Source of the DNA: Nocardioides aromaticivorans
GTDB lineage: Bacteria > Actinomycetota > Actinomycetes > Propionibacteriales > Nocardioidaceae
Assembly: GCF_013408525.1 (NCBI RefSeq)
Contig: NZ_JACBZM010000001.1
Location: 3,100,001-3,164,000, forward strand
DNA length: 64,000 nt
Reading direction: 5' to 3'
The position numbers were made by a program, and so were the translations under genes. Of the stretch, positions 1 through 7,846 are shown in pieces; position 1 is the stretch's first letter, and the number at the start of each line of letters is the position of its first letter. A model generated the notes under the pieces. That model was given only the letters and a program-made list of their open reading frames with translations, was not told the origin of the DNA and ran no database searches.

Positions 1-407
1 CCCGGGAGGCCTACTTCCTCACCCTCGCCGAGGAGCTCGCGGCCACCAGCCCGCTCCCGTTGATGCTCACCGGCGGCATCGTCCGGCGCGCGGTCGCCGA
101 GGAGGTGCTGGCCAGCGGGATCGAGGTGGTCGGGATGGGCAGCGCGCTCGCCGTCGACCCCGACCTGCCCAACACCTGGCGCCACGACGCCGACGCCAGC
201 GTCGAGCTCGCGCCGGTGCAGATCGCCGACAAGGCAGTCGCGTCCGCCGCCAGCATGGCCCGGGTACGACGCCAGCTGCGCCGGCTGGGCGCGGGCCGTC
301 GTACCCGGCCGGGCGTCAGCCCCAAGGTCGCGCTGCTGGCCGAGACGCTGCACCAGAAGCGCGCGCTGCGTCGCTACCGCGCGTGGCTGGAGGCCCGGAC
401 CGTCTGA
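1..407 (+). CDS. NADH:flavin oxidoreductase / old yellow enzyme family, C-terminal part
   Basis: The gene is cut by the window start; the reading frame runs from base 3 and stops at TGA 405-407. The visible 134 residues hold the end of a TIM-barrel flavin oxidoreductase: a strand ending LMLTGGI and, about 20 residues later, GIEVVGMGSALAVDP, which match the phosphate-binding C-terminal strands of OYE-type enzymes. A basic tail follows (RRQLRRLGAGRR). The family reduces activated C=C bonds with NAD(P)H and FMN. The substrate cannot be read. A second OYE-type gene lies at 24769. Family confidence is fair; only the C-terminal third is visible. Confidence 0.7.
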   Translation, partial: REAYFLTLAEELAATSPLPLMLTGGIVRRAVAEEVLASGIEVVGMGSALAVDPDLPNTWRHDADASVELAPVQIADKAVASAASMARVRRQLRRLGAGRRTRPGVSPKVALLAETLHQKRALRRYRAWLEARTV

Positions 408-804
408 GGGGGAACGACCGCCGTCGGTATGCCGTCGTACGACCGGGGTACCGACCCGCCGTCGCGGTCGCCGCGACCCATGGGGTGAGAACGGAGAAGC
501 CGATGAAGGTCGTCGCCAGCAGCATGAGTTCCGGTGCCTCCGGTCGTCCGGCAGGCCAGGGGAGCGCGCACCCGTGGCGGGACGAGGTCGCCCGGATGAG
601 GAGCCTCGTCGCGCGGTGGATCTGCACCTGGGGCGGTCCGAGCGCGGGAGCGGCCCGGTGACCGCCGTCGCCGAGCTGCCCGGCCCGGGGCAGCCGCGCC
701 TCATCGTCGACTTCCTCGAGGCGATGATCGTCGACGTCGGCACGCTCGCCCGGCGCGACGCGCTGCTCGACCCGCGCCCCGAGGTCGAGCCGCCGGACTG
801 ACGG
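408..804. other. 397-base stretch without a confident gene; two tiny overlapping ORFs
   Basis: Two short plus-strand frames are possible. One starts at ATG 503 after GGAGAA and stops at 661 (52 residues). The other starts at GTG 658, overlaps that stop in a GTGA arrangement, and ends at 801 (47 residues, containing PRLIVDFLEAMIVDV). The coupling and the ribosome-binding site hint at real small genes, but neither is recognised and both lie in unremarkable high-GC sequence convergent with the AraC gene. I do not claim either as a gene. Confidence 0.25.
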
Positions 805-1743
805 CTACGCGCGGGCCGTGCGGCGCAGCTCGCCGGGGGACACCCCGAAGCGCTTCTTGAACATCCTGCTGAAGTGCGCCGGGTCCGTGATGCCCCACCG
901 CTCCGCCACGTGCGCCACCGGCTCCTCGACGGCTGCCTCGAGCAGGTCGCGGTGGACCGCCTGCAGACGCTGCTCCCGCACGTAGCCGGCGACCGTCGCG
1001 TCGTCGTTGGCGAACAGGCGGTGCAGGTAGCTGAGCGAGATGTTGCACGCGGCCGCGACGTCGGCCGGGGTCAGTCGCGGGTCGCCCAGGTTGCGCGCGA
1101 TGAAGGACTTCGCCAGGGAGAGGTTGACCGCCGGCGGGTTGCCGCCGAGCCCGGCCTCCGAGAGCAGCGCGACGTACATGCTGACCATCGCCTGCTGCAG
1201 GGCGAGCTGCTGGGCGGCATCGGCGTCGGAGCTGGCCCGGGCGAGTGAGCAGAGGAAGGGCGCGACCGCAGCGGCGACGCCTCCGCTCGTGGGCAGCGCG
1301 CGTGCGGTCCACTGGCGCTGCACCCGCTCGGGGACGGGCAGCAGCCGCTTGGGCAGCAGGCAGATGGTGAACTGGAAGTCGTCGTCGGTGCGGAACCGGA
1401 ACGGGCGCGTGCTGTCGTAGAGCAGCAGGTCGCCGGCGCGCACCGGCGCGGTGCGGTCGTCCTGCTCGACCAGCGTCTCGCCGTGGTCCATGTGCAGCAG
1501 GTGCAGCACCTCGGGGTCGGTCTGGGCGATGTCGGCGTCGCGACGCTCGAACCGGTGGCGGGTCGCCCGCATCCGGCGCATCCGGATCTCGGCCACGTTG
1601 CCGCCCGCGACCCGGCCGCGCAGCGCATCGCCCGCCGGCTCGACCGCGAGGGGGACGAACTGGTCGCACACGCTGGTGCGCCAGTACTCCGCCCGTTCCG
1701 TGGCGGGCCGGTCCGCGGCACTGATCTCGAACCACTCCGACAT
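805..1743 (-). CDS. AraC-family transcriptional regulator of the aldoxime-nitrile locus
   Basis: 312 residues. The N-terminal part (about 1-200) resembles the AraC-like ligand-binding domain of the OxdR/NitR type. The C-terminal 100 residues form a double helix-turn-helix: LTPADVAAACNISLSYLHRLF, then VAERWGITDPAHFSRMFKKRFGVSPGE, the classic AraC signature ending in G-x-S-P. It is divergent from the amidase gene across 200 bp, the usual arrangement for activators of nitrile or aldoxime catabolism. By analogy it would sense an aldoxime, nitrile or amide and activate the operon at 1944. The inducer is inferred; the family call is firm. Confidence 0.9.
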   Translation of the reverse strand: MSEWFEISAADRPATERAEYWRTSVCDQFVPLAVEPAGDALRGRVAGGNVAEIRMRRMRATRHRFERRDADIAQTDPEVLHLLHMDHGETLVEQDDRTAPVRAGDLLLYDSTRPFRFRTDDDFQFTICLLPKRLLPVPERVQRQWTARALPTSGGVAAAVAPFLCSLARASSDADAAQQLALQQAMVSMYVALLSEAGLGGNPPAVNLSLAKSFIARNLGDPRLTPADVAAACNISLSYLHRLFANDDATVAGYVREQRLQAVHRDLLEAAVEEPVAHVAERWGITDPAHFSRMFKKRFGVSPGELRRTARA

Positions 1744-1943
1744 GGCTCAACAGTGAGCGCGCCGTGACCGGCGGTCAAGGGTCCACCTCCCTTTGTGACC
1801 ACCGTCCTGCACCTGCGTCGCCTCGCCTTGACCGTCCCTATCCAGAACCCGGCCGGGGGCCGGTCGGCCGTTGACCCCGGGGTCGACGGGGGCGTTCGCT
1901 CTGCCGCCAGGGAACGACCGACAGAGCATCAGGAGGAACTGCC
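1744..1943. promoter_or_regulatory. Divergent promoter region between the AraC gene and the amidase operon
   Basis: The region holds two inverted repeats: TGACCG-g-CGGTCA at 1765-1777 and the perfect 12-bp palindrome GACCCCGGGGTC at 1873-1884. A strong ribosome-binding site, AGGAGGA (1931-1937), sets the amidase start at 1944. A TTGACC hexamer at 1829 could be a -35 box, but no convincing -10 box follows it. The repeats are candidate operators; which protein binds them is not visible. Confidence 0.5.
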
Positions 1944-3491
1944 ATGGACCTGCCGTCCCGAGCGGCGATCGACGACCTGGCGGACGAGCTGCGGCTCGGC
2001 ATCCCGTCCGGGGACGTGGACTTCTACCACGCCGCGGCCACCGGGCTGCTGGGCTCGTGGGCCGTCGTCGAGGAGCTGTACGACGCCGAGGTGGCGCCGG
2101 TCGCGCCCGAGCGTTCGTGGGCCGAACCCGCCGAGAACCCCCTCGGCGCCTGGTACGTCACCACCGAGCTGACCGGCTCCGCCGAGGGCCCGCTCGCCGG
2201 CCGCCGGGTCGCCGTCAAGGACAACATCGCCGTGGCGGGCGTGCCGATGATGAACGGCTCCGAGACGGTGCGCGGCTTCGTGCCTGCCGTCGACGCGACC
2301 GTGGTCACGCGACTCCTCGACGCCGGAGCCACGATCGCGGGCAAGGCGGTGTGCGAGGACCTGTGCTTCTCCGGCGCCTCGCACACGTCGAAGTCCGGCC
2401 CGGTGCGCAACCCGTGGGACCGCCGCCGCACGACGGGCGGTTCGTCCAGCGGCAGCGCCGCGCTCGTCGCCGCGGGCGTGGTGGACCTCGCGCTCGGCGG
2501 CGACCAGGGCGGCTCGATCCGGATCCCGGCGTCGTTCTGCGGGGTGGTCGGGCACAAGCCGACCTTCGGCCTGGTGCCCTACACGGGAGCCTTCCCGATC
2601 GAGCAGTCCATCGACCACCTCGGCCCGATCGCGCCGACCGTCGCGGACGCCGCCGCGATGCTGACCGTGATCGCAGGCGCCGACGGCCACGACCCCCGCC
2701 AGCCCACCGGGGTCACCGGACAGGACTACCTCGCGGGACTGGAGGACCTCGACCGCGGCCTGCGCATCGGCGTGGTCACCGAGGGCTTCGACCTGCCCAA
2801 CTCCGACCCCGAGGTGAACGCCGTGGTGCGCTCGGCGATCGAGCGGCTCACCGCCGCCGGCCACGTCGCCGAGGAGGTCGCCGTCCCGTGGCACAAGCAC
2901 GGAGCGGCCCTGTGGGACGTCATCTCCGTCGAGGGCGCGACCTGGCAGATGGTCCAGGGCAACGCCTACGGCCTGAACTGGAAGGGCACCTACGACCCCG
3001 ACCAGATGGCGTTCTACGGCGAGCGCTGGCGCCGCGACCCGGCCGCCTTCTCCGAGACGGTCAAGCTCGTCGCCCTGGGCGGCACCTGGGCACTGCGCAA
3101 CGGGTACGGCGCCGCCTACGGCAAGGCCCGCAACCTCGAGCCCGTCCTCGCCGCCGCGTACGACGCCGCGCTCGCGTCGTTCGACGTGCTGGTCATGCCG
3201 ACGCTGCCCATCACGGCCAGCCTCATCCCGGCGCCGGACGCCGGGGTCGAGGAGGTCGTGACCCGCGCCCTCGAGATGGTCGCGAACACCGCGCCCCTCG
3301 ACGTCACCGGCCACCCGGCCTGCAGCATCCCGGCGGGCCTCTCGGACGGACTCCCGGTCGGCCTCATGGTCGTCGGCCGGAGGTTCGACGACGCCGGCGT
3401 CCTGCGCGCCGCACACGCCTTCGAGCAGACGCTCGGAACCCTCACCGCACCCCACCACCAGTCCCACGACAGCAAGGAGCTCACCGCATGA
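1944..3491 (+). CDS. Amidase-signature family amidase of the nitrile pathway
   Basis: 515 residues. Hydrolyses an amide to acid and ammonia, the step after nitrile hydratase. The Ser-cisSer-Lys triad is visible: Lys92 in VAVKDN, Ser167 in TGGSSSGS, and Ser191 in GGDQGGSIRIPA. The spacing (75 and 24 residues) equals that of the Rhodococcus nitrile-pathway amidases. It is the first gene of the operon, with AGGAGGA seven bases upstream, and its TGA overlaps the start of the beta-subunit gene (ATGA at 3488-3491). The first 90 residues form the helical N-terminal extension typical of this subgroup. Specificity (aliphatic or aryl amide) cannot be read. Confidence 0.93.
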   Translation: MDLPSRAAIDDLADELRLGIPSGDVDFYHAAATGLLGSWAVVEELYDAEVAPVAPERSWAEPAENPLGAWYVTTELTGSAEGPLAGRRVAVKDNIAVAGVPMMNGSETVRGFVPAVDATVVTRLLDAGATIAGKAVCEDLCFSGASHTSKSGPVRNPWDRRRTTGGSSSGSAALVAAGVVDLALGGDQGGSIRIPASFCGVVGHKPTFGLVPYTGAFPIEQSIDHLGPIAPTVADAAAMLTVIAGADGHDPRQPTGVTGQDYLAGLEDLDRGLRIGVVTEGFDLPNSDPEVNAVVRSAIERLTAAGHVAEEVAVPWHKHGAALWDVISVEGATWQMVQGNAYGLNWKGTYDPDQMAFYGERWRRDPAAFSETVKLVALGGTWALRNGYGAAYGKARNLEPVLAAAYDAALASFDVLVMPTLPITASLIPAPDAGVEEVVTRALEMVANTAPLDVTGHPACSIPAGLSDGLPVGLMVVGRRFDDAGVLRAAHAFEQTLGTLTAPHHQSHDSKELTA

Positions 3492-4207
3492 ACGGAGTCT
3501 TCGACCTCGCCGGCACCGACGGGCTCGGACCCGTCGTCGTCCCCGACGAGGAACCGGTCTTCCGCGCCGACTGGGAGCGCGCGGTCTTCCCGATGTTCGC
3601 GATGTGCTTCCGCGCCGGCTTCTTCGGCGTGGACCAGTTCCGCCACGGCATCGAGCTGATCGACCCCGCCGTCTACCTCAAGTCGCCCTACTACGAGCAC
3701 TGGATCCACACGGTCGAGCACTTCGGCGAGCAGCTCGGCAAGCTCGACATCGCCGAGCTCGACCGGCGCACCGAGCACTACCTGGCGAACCCCGACGCCC
3801 CGCTGCCCGAGCACGCCGACGACCCTGACCTGCTGGCCTTCGTCGAGGCCGTCGTCCCGGCCGGCGCCCCCGCCAAGCGGGAGTCCGACAAGGTCGCGAG
3901 GTTCAAGGTCGGAGACATCGTGCGCGTCGACCGGTCCGCCCCCAAGGGGCACACCCGCCGTGCGCGCTACGTCCGCGGCGCGGTCGGCGAGGTCGTCCTG
4001 CACCACGGCCCGATGATCTACCCCGACACGGCCGGCAACGGCCTCGGCGAGAACCCCGAGCACGTCTACACGGTGAGGTTCAGCGCCGAGGAGCTCTGGG
4101 GCGCCGAGCACGCCGAGCCCAACCAGTCCGTCTACTTCGACGTCTGGGACCCCTACCTCGAGCTCGTCACCGAGCACACCCACCGCACCGAAGGAGCACC
4201 CGCATGA
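3488..4207 (+). CDS. nthB: Nitrile hydratase subunit beta
   Basis: 239 residues. The N-terminus [15 protein letters not shown] is characteristic of beta subunits. The C-terminal SH3-like barrel starts near [11 protein letters not shown] and ends with [11 protein letters not shown]. Arg residues in the TRRARYVRG segment are those expected to approach the alpha-subunit claw setting. Beta lies before alpha, the order typical of cobalt-type enzymes, and overlaps both neighbours by four bases, so the subunits are probably translationally coupled. It pairs with alpha to hydrate nitriles to amides in the cytoplasm. Confidence 0.95.
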   Translation: MNGVFDLAGTDGLGPVVVPDEEPVFRADWERAVFPMFAMCFRAGFFGVDQFRHGIELIDPAVYLKSPYYEHWIHTVEHFGEQLGKLDIAELDRRTEHYLANPDAPLPEHADDPDLLAFVEAVVPAGAPAKRESDKVARFKVGDIVRVDRSAPKGHTRRARYVRGAVGEVVLHHGPMIYPDTAGNGLGENPEHVYTVRFSAEELWGAEHAEPNQSVYFDVWDPYLELVTEHTHRTEGAPA

Positions 4208-4803
4208 GCGCCGTCACCCGCACCCAGGAGGAGATCGCCGCGCGCGTGAAGGCGCTCGAGTCGATGCTCATCGAGCAGGGCGTGATGACCACGCAGGCCA
4301 TCGACCGGATGGTCGAGATCTACGAGAACGAGGTCGGCCCGCAGCTCGGGGCGCAGGTCGTCGTCCGGGCCTGGATCGACCCCGCGTTCCGCGCCCGCCT
4401 GGTCGCCGACGCCAGCGAGGCCTGCCAGGAGCTGGGCATCAGCGGCCTGCAGGGCGAGGACATGGTCGTCGTCGAGAACACCGACACCGTGCACAACATC
4501 ATCGTCTGCACCCTCTGCTCCTGCTACCCGTGGCCCGTGCTCGGCCTGCCGCCGAACTGGTACAAGGACCCGCAGTACCGCGCCGCCATCACGCGGGAGC
4601 CGCGCAAGGTGCTGCGCGAGTCGTTCGGCTTCACCGTGCCCGACGAGGTCGAGGTGCGGGTCTGGGACTCGAGCAGCGAGATGCGCTACTGGGTGCTGCC
4701 GCAGCGGCCGGCGGGCACCGAGGGCTGGAGCGAGGAGCAGCTGCTGGCCCTGGTCACGCGCGACGCGATGATCGGCGTCGGCCCGGTCGGGGCGGTGGCG
4801 TGA
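4204..4803 (+). CDS. nthA: Nitrile hydratase subunit alpha, cobalt type
   Basis: 199 residues carrying the metal site. The claw motif VCTLCSC places ligands at Cys102, Cys105, Ser106 and Cys107. Thr in the second position (CTLCSC rather than CSLCSC) is the established mark of non-corrin cobalt rather than iron enzymes. The following [14 protein letters not shown] is the usual substrate-channel segment. Two of the cysteines are post-translationally oxidised in the family. The gene sits between beta and the activator, and a cobalt transporter follows, in agreement with the metal call. Confidence 0.96.
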   Translation: MSAVTRTQEEIAARVKALESMLIEQGVMTTQAIDRMVEIYENEVGPQLGAQVVVRAWIDPAFRARLVADASEACQELGISGLQGEDMVVVENTDTVHNIIVCTLCSCYPWPVLGLPPNWYKDPQYRAAITREPRKVLRESFGFTVPDEVEVRVWDSSSEMRYWVLPQRPAGTEGWSEEQLLALVTRDAMIGVGPVGAVA

Positions 4804-5234
4804 TGCTCTCGGCGCCGTACGCCGACCCGGCGGAGCTGGTGGCTGCGCGGAGCAGTGTCGCCGAGCTGGTCTGCGACCTGCCGGAGGGGGACCCGGAGCA
4901 GCTGTCGTTCGAGCACCCCTGGGAGATCCGGGCGTTCGCGATGGCCGTCTCGGCCCACCGCGCGCTCGGCTTCGACTGGACCGACTTCCAGCAGGCGCTG
5001 ATCACCTCGATCAGCGGCTGGGAGGAGAGCACCGGCACCAGCGACCGCGGCTGGTCCTACTACGAGCACTGGCTCGCCGCGCTCGAGTCGGTGCTGGCGG
5101 GCCTCGGCCTGCTCAGCACCGACGACCTGGCCCGCGCCACCGGCGAGGTGCTCGCCGTCCCCGCGAACCGGAACCACCACGAGGCGCACACCGAGCCGAT
5201 CGCGATCGACCCGGCCCGCCTCACCCACCCCTGA
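4803..5234 (+). CDS. Nitrile hydratase activator / accessory protein (NhlE-P14K type)
   Basis: 143 residues, resembling the N-terminal half of nitrile hydratase beta subunits (HPWEIRAFAMAVSAHRALGFDWTD and WSYYEHWLAALESVL). Proteins of this kind (P14K, NhlE) hold apo-alpha and help load cobalt by subunit swapping. The start overlaps the alpha stop by one base (TGATG). The C-terminus ends in a His-containing segment (NRNHHEAHTEP) that could bind metal; that is inference. Position and sequence make the call firm. Confidence 0.9.
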   Translation: MLSAPYADPAELVAARSSVAELVCDLPEGDPEQLSFEHPWEIRAFAMAVSAHRALGFDWTDFQQALITSISGWEESTGTSDRGWSYYEHWLAALESVLAGLGLLSTDDLARATGEVLAVPANRNHHEAHTEPIAIDPARLTHP

Positions 5235-5270
5235 ACCATCCTCACCGCCACCACTGATCGGAGTCCCGTC

Positions 5271-5465
5271 ATGGCATCCAGCACCACCCTGGCCCCCGGC
5301 CGCGCCGCCGCACCCGTCGTCGGCCTCGCGCTGGCCCTCGTCGCCCTGCTCGGCGTGCTGTTCCTCCTGCAGGAGAACGGCCTGCTGCTCTCGGCCGACG
5401 CGGCGTCGTACCTGCACGAGGTCACCCACGACGCACGGCACGCCCTCGGCGTGCCCTGCCACTGA
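5271..5465 (+). CDS. cbtB: Cobalt transporter subunit CbtB
   Basis: 64 residues. One transmembrane segment (about residues 14-34, VVGLALALVALLGVLFLLQ) is followed by HEVTHDARHALGVPCH. This His-rich C-terminal motif is diagnostic for CbtB, the small metal-binding partner of CbtA. The CbtAB system is usually found under cobalamin riboswitches; here only 36 bp separate it from the activator gene and there is no room for such a switch, so it is evidently expressed with the nitrile hydratase. Confidence 0.9.
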   Translation: MASSTTLAPGRAAAPVVGLALALVALLGVLFLLQENGLLLSADAASYLHEVTHDARHALGVPCH

Positions 5466-5478
5466 GCGGGGCGGACAC

Positions 5479-6252
5479 GTGTCCGGCCCGACCCCGCAGC
5501 CCAGGCTGGGCCGCACCGTCGGCAACGGCGCCCTGGCCGGCGCCGTCGCCGGCGGGCTCGGCGCGGCCGCGATGTACTGGCTCGTCGAGCCGTCGATCCG
5601 CGCGGCGATCGCCATCGAGGAGGCCGGCACGGCGCACGAGCACGGCGCCGGCGCGTCCCACGACCACGGGACCGAGGCGCTGGTCTCGCGTTCCGAGCAG
5701 GTGGTGGCCGGGTTGGTGACCGTGCTCGTCGTCGGCGTCCTCATCGGGATCGCCTTCGCGCTCGCCCACCGCTTCCTCGCCCCGCGCCTGCCGGGACGCA
5801 CACCGGTGGCGACCACGATGGTGCTCGCCGGGCTGGGCTTCCTGACCTTCACCCTCGCCCCCGCGATGGTGGTGCCCGCCAACCCGCCGGCGGTGGGGGA
5901 CCCCGCGACGGTCGACCTGCGCACGGCGACCTACCTCGGCACGATCGTGTGCGCGGTGGCCCTCACCGCGCTCGTCGCCGGGGTCGCCCGCGCCGGCGCG
6001 CTGGCTCCGGGGACGCGGGCCGTGGCGGCCGCCGCGCTCGGCGTCGTCGGGACCGTCGTCCTCGTGGCGGTGCTGCCGCACGCCGCGGACCCGGTGCCGG
6101 CGAACGTGCCGGCGGACCTCATCTGGCGGTTCCGGGTCGCCTCGCTCGCGCAGATCGGCCTGATGTGGCTGGCCATGGGCGCCACCTGCGCCTGGCTCGG
6201 GCAGCCGCGGACCGTCCCGCTCGCGCGCACCCGCCGTCTCGTGGCGGCGTGA
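5479..6252 (+). CDS. cbtA: Cobalt transporter subunit CbtA
   Basis: 257 residues from a GTG start. Five to six hydrophobic segments are separated by short loops. A His-rich loop (HEHGAGASHDHG, about residues 53-64) follows the first segment, and PADLIWRFRVASLAQ near the end matches the CbtA family. It would form the membrane channel with CbtB and import cobalt for the alpha subunit. The stop overlaps the next gene's GTG (GTGA). Pairing with CbtB directly upstream makes the assignment secure; its use for nitrile hydratase is inferred from position. Confidence 0.88.
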   Translation: MSGPTPQPRLGRTVGNGALAGAVAGGLGAAAMYWLVEPSIRAAIAIEEAGTAHEHGAGASHDHGTEALVSRSEQVVAGLVTVLVVGVLIGIAFALAHRFLAPRLPGRTPVATTMVLAGLGFLTFTLAPAMVVPANPPAVGDPATVDLRTATYLGTIVCAVALTALVAGVARAGALAPGTRAVAAAALGVVGTVVLVAVLPHAADPVPANVPADLIWRFRVASLAQIGLMWLAMGATCAWLGQPRTVPLARTRRLVAA

Positions 6253-6635
6253 GCGCCGTGGCCGGCGAACGGGGTCCACGGGTCCGGATGTGCCGCGGCT
6301 GCTGCTGCGGGACCCGGCGCAAGCACCGCGACGTCGACCACGACGCCATCGCCCTCGCTCTCGGTGAGGGGCTCGGCGACGACGCCGAGCTCCTCACCGT
6401 CGACTGCCTCTGGGCCTGCGACCTCTCCAACGTCGTGGTCGTCAACCCGTCGACCACGGCCCGGTCGGGCGGCGCCCGGCCGGCCTGGGTGCGCGAGGTC
6501 AACACCGTCGAGCGGGCCCGCGAGCTCGCTGCCTGGGTACGCCGCGGCGGCCCGGGCGTCGTCCCACCACCCGCCGCGCTCGGCGAGGTGCACACCGCCG
6601 CAGGCCTGCGCCGGGTCAGCAACGCCGGCTGGTGA
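6249..6635 (+). CDS. Cys-rich metal-binding protein, probable thioredoxin-like 2Fe-2S protein
   Basis: 128 residues from GTG 6249, overlapping cbtA. The motif CRGCCCG (Cys15, 18, 19, 20) and a later DCLWACD (C-x3-C) resemble the two halves of thioredoxin-like [2Fe-2S] ferredoxins and the DUF1636-type metal-binding proteins often linked to CbtA. KHRDVDH adds possible metal ligands. A role in cobalt handling or electron supply to the aldoxime dehydratase is possible but not shown. The family call is tentative; the gene itself is well supported by tight operon packing. Confidence 0.65.
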   Translation: MSAVAGERGPRVRMCRGCCCGTRRKHRDVDHDAIALALGEGLGDDAELLTVDCLWACDLSNVVVVNPSTTARSGGARPAWVREVNTVERARELAAWVRRGGPGVVPPPAALGEVHTAAGLRRVSNAGW

Positions 6636-6677
6636 CCGGCTCCCCGAACACCCCGATGTGAATACCCAGGAGGAACC

Positions 6678-7739
6678 ATGGAATCCGCGATCGACACCCA
6701 CCTGACGTGCCCGCGCACCCTCTCGCGCCGGGTGCCCGACGACTACCAGCCGCCGTTCCCGATGTGGGTCGCGCGCGCCGACGCCTCGCTCCAGCAGGTC
6801 GTGATGGCCTACCTCGGCGTCCAGTACGACGACGAGGCCCGCCGCGGCGACGCCCTCGCCGCGCTGCGGACGATCGTCGGGACCTTCGACGCCGCGGACG
6901 GCCCGGTGCACCACGACCTCACCCACCACGTCGACAACCGCGACCACCACAACCTGATGGTCGTGGCGTACTGGGCCGACCCGGCGGCGTACGGCCGCTG
7001 GCTGCGCTCGGACGAGGTCGCCGGGTGGTGGGAGTCCGACGAGCGCCTGCACGACGGGCTCGGCCACTTCCGCGAGGTCGTCGCCCCGCGGGTCGACCAG
7101 TTCGAGACCCTCTACGCCTTCCAGGAGCAGCTGCCCGGCGTCGGCGCGGTGATGGGCGGCATCAGCGGCGACATCAACGAGCACGGGTACTGGGGGTCGA
7201 TGCGTGAGCGATTCCCGATCTCCCAGACCGACTGGATGCAGCCCAACGGCGCGCTGAGCGTCGTGGAGGGCGACCCCGCGAAGGGCGGGCGGGTCGTGGT
7301 CCGCGGCCACGACAACATCGCGCTCATCCGGTCCGGCCAGGAGTGGATCGAGGCCGGGGAGGAGGAGCGCTCCCTCTACCTCGACGAGATCCTGCCGACC
7401 CTCGAGGCCGGGATGGACTTCCTGCGCGACAACGGCGAGGCCGTCGGCTGCTACAGCAACCGCTTCGTGCGCAGCATCGACCTCGACGGCAACGAGCTCG
7501 ACGAGAGCTACAACATCGGCCACTGGAGCTCGCTCGACAAGCTCGAGCGCTGGGCCGAGTCGCACCCCACCCACCTGCGGATCTTCACGACCTTCTTCCG
7601 GGTCGCCGAGGGCCTGGACAAGCTGCGGCTCTACCACGAGGTCTCGGTGTCGAGCGGCTCCGAGCAGCTCTTCGAGTACGTCAACTGCCACCCCGGCACC
7701 GGCATGCTGCGCGACGCCCGCGTCGGGTCCCACGCCTGA
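6678..7739 (+). CDS. oxd: Aldoxime dehydratase (heme enzyme, phenylacetaldoxime dehydratase family)
   Basis: 353 residues, the same length as Rhodococcus OxdRE. Dehydrates aldoximes to nitriles on a b-type heme. Residues known to matter in OxdRE fall at identical numbers: Arg178 (MRER), Ser219 (IRSG), proximal-heme His299 (PTHL) and distal His320 (LYHEV). Start ATG 6678 follows AGGAGGA. It lies 42 bp after the Cys-rich gene. A strong hairpin follows the stop, so the amidase-to-oxd block may end here. Substrate preference (aryl or alkyl) is not visible. Confidence 0.95.
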   Translation: MESAIDTHLTCPRTLSRRVPDDYQPPFPMWVARADASLQQVVMAYLGVQYDDEARRGDALAALRTIVGTFDAADGPVHHDLTHHVDNRDHHNLMVVAYWADPAAYGRWLRSDEVAGWWESDERLHDGLGHFREVVAPRVDQFETLYAFQEQLPGVGAVMGGISGDINEHGYWGSMRERFPISQTDWMQPNGALSVVEGDPAKGGRVVVRGHDNIALIRSGQEWIEAGEEERSLYLDEILPTLEAGMDFLRDNGEAVGCYSNRFVRSIDLDGNELDESYNIGHWSSLDKLERWAESHPTHLRIFTTFFRVAEGLDKLRLYHEVSVSSGSEQLFEYVNCHPGTGMLRDARVGSHA

Positions 7740-7757
7740 GCCGCGTCACTGCGTCCT

Positions 7758-7791
7758 CCCGGGCCGGCGGTCGTGCGTCCGCCGGCCCGGG
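7758..7791 (+). terminator. Hairpin after oxd
   Basis: A perfect 13-bp stem (arm CCCGGGCCGGCGG) encloses an 8-nt loop, 18 bases after the oxd stop. There is no T tract, as is common for actinobacterial terminators. It may separate or attenuate expression between oxd and the acyl-CoA synthetase. Confidence 0.7.
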
Positions 7792-7846
7792 GATCCACCT
7801 TCGTTCGGGGGTGCCGTCCGGCGCCTCGGGAAGCGAGCCTTCGACC

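Noticed and set aside
1929..3467. Long minus-strand reading frame opposite the nitrile-pathway amidase, and similar long antisense frames elsewhere
   Set aside because: Low-complexity Arg/Gly/Val composition and exact shadowing of well-supported genes; high GC removes stop codons on the opposite strand.
5235..5478. Cobalamin riboswitch before cbtB/cbtA
   Set aside because: Only 36 bp and 13 bp separate the genes, which is far too short for a riboswitch.
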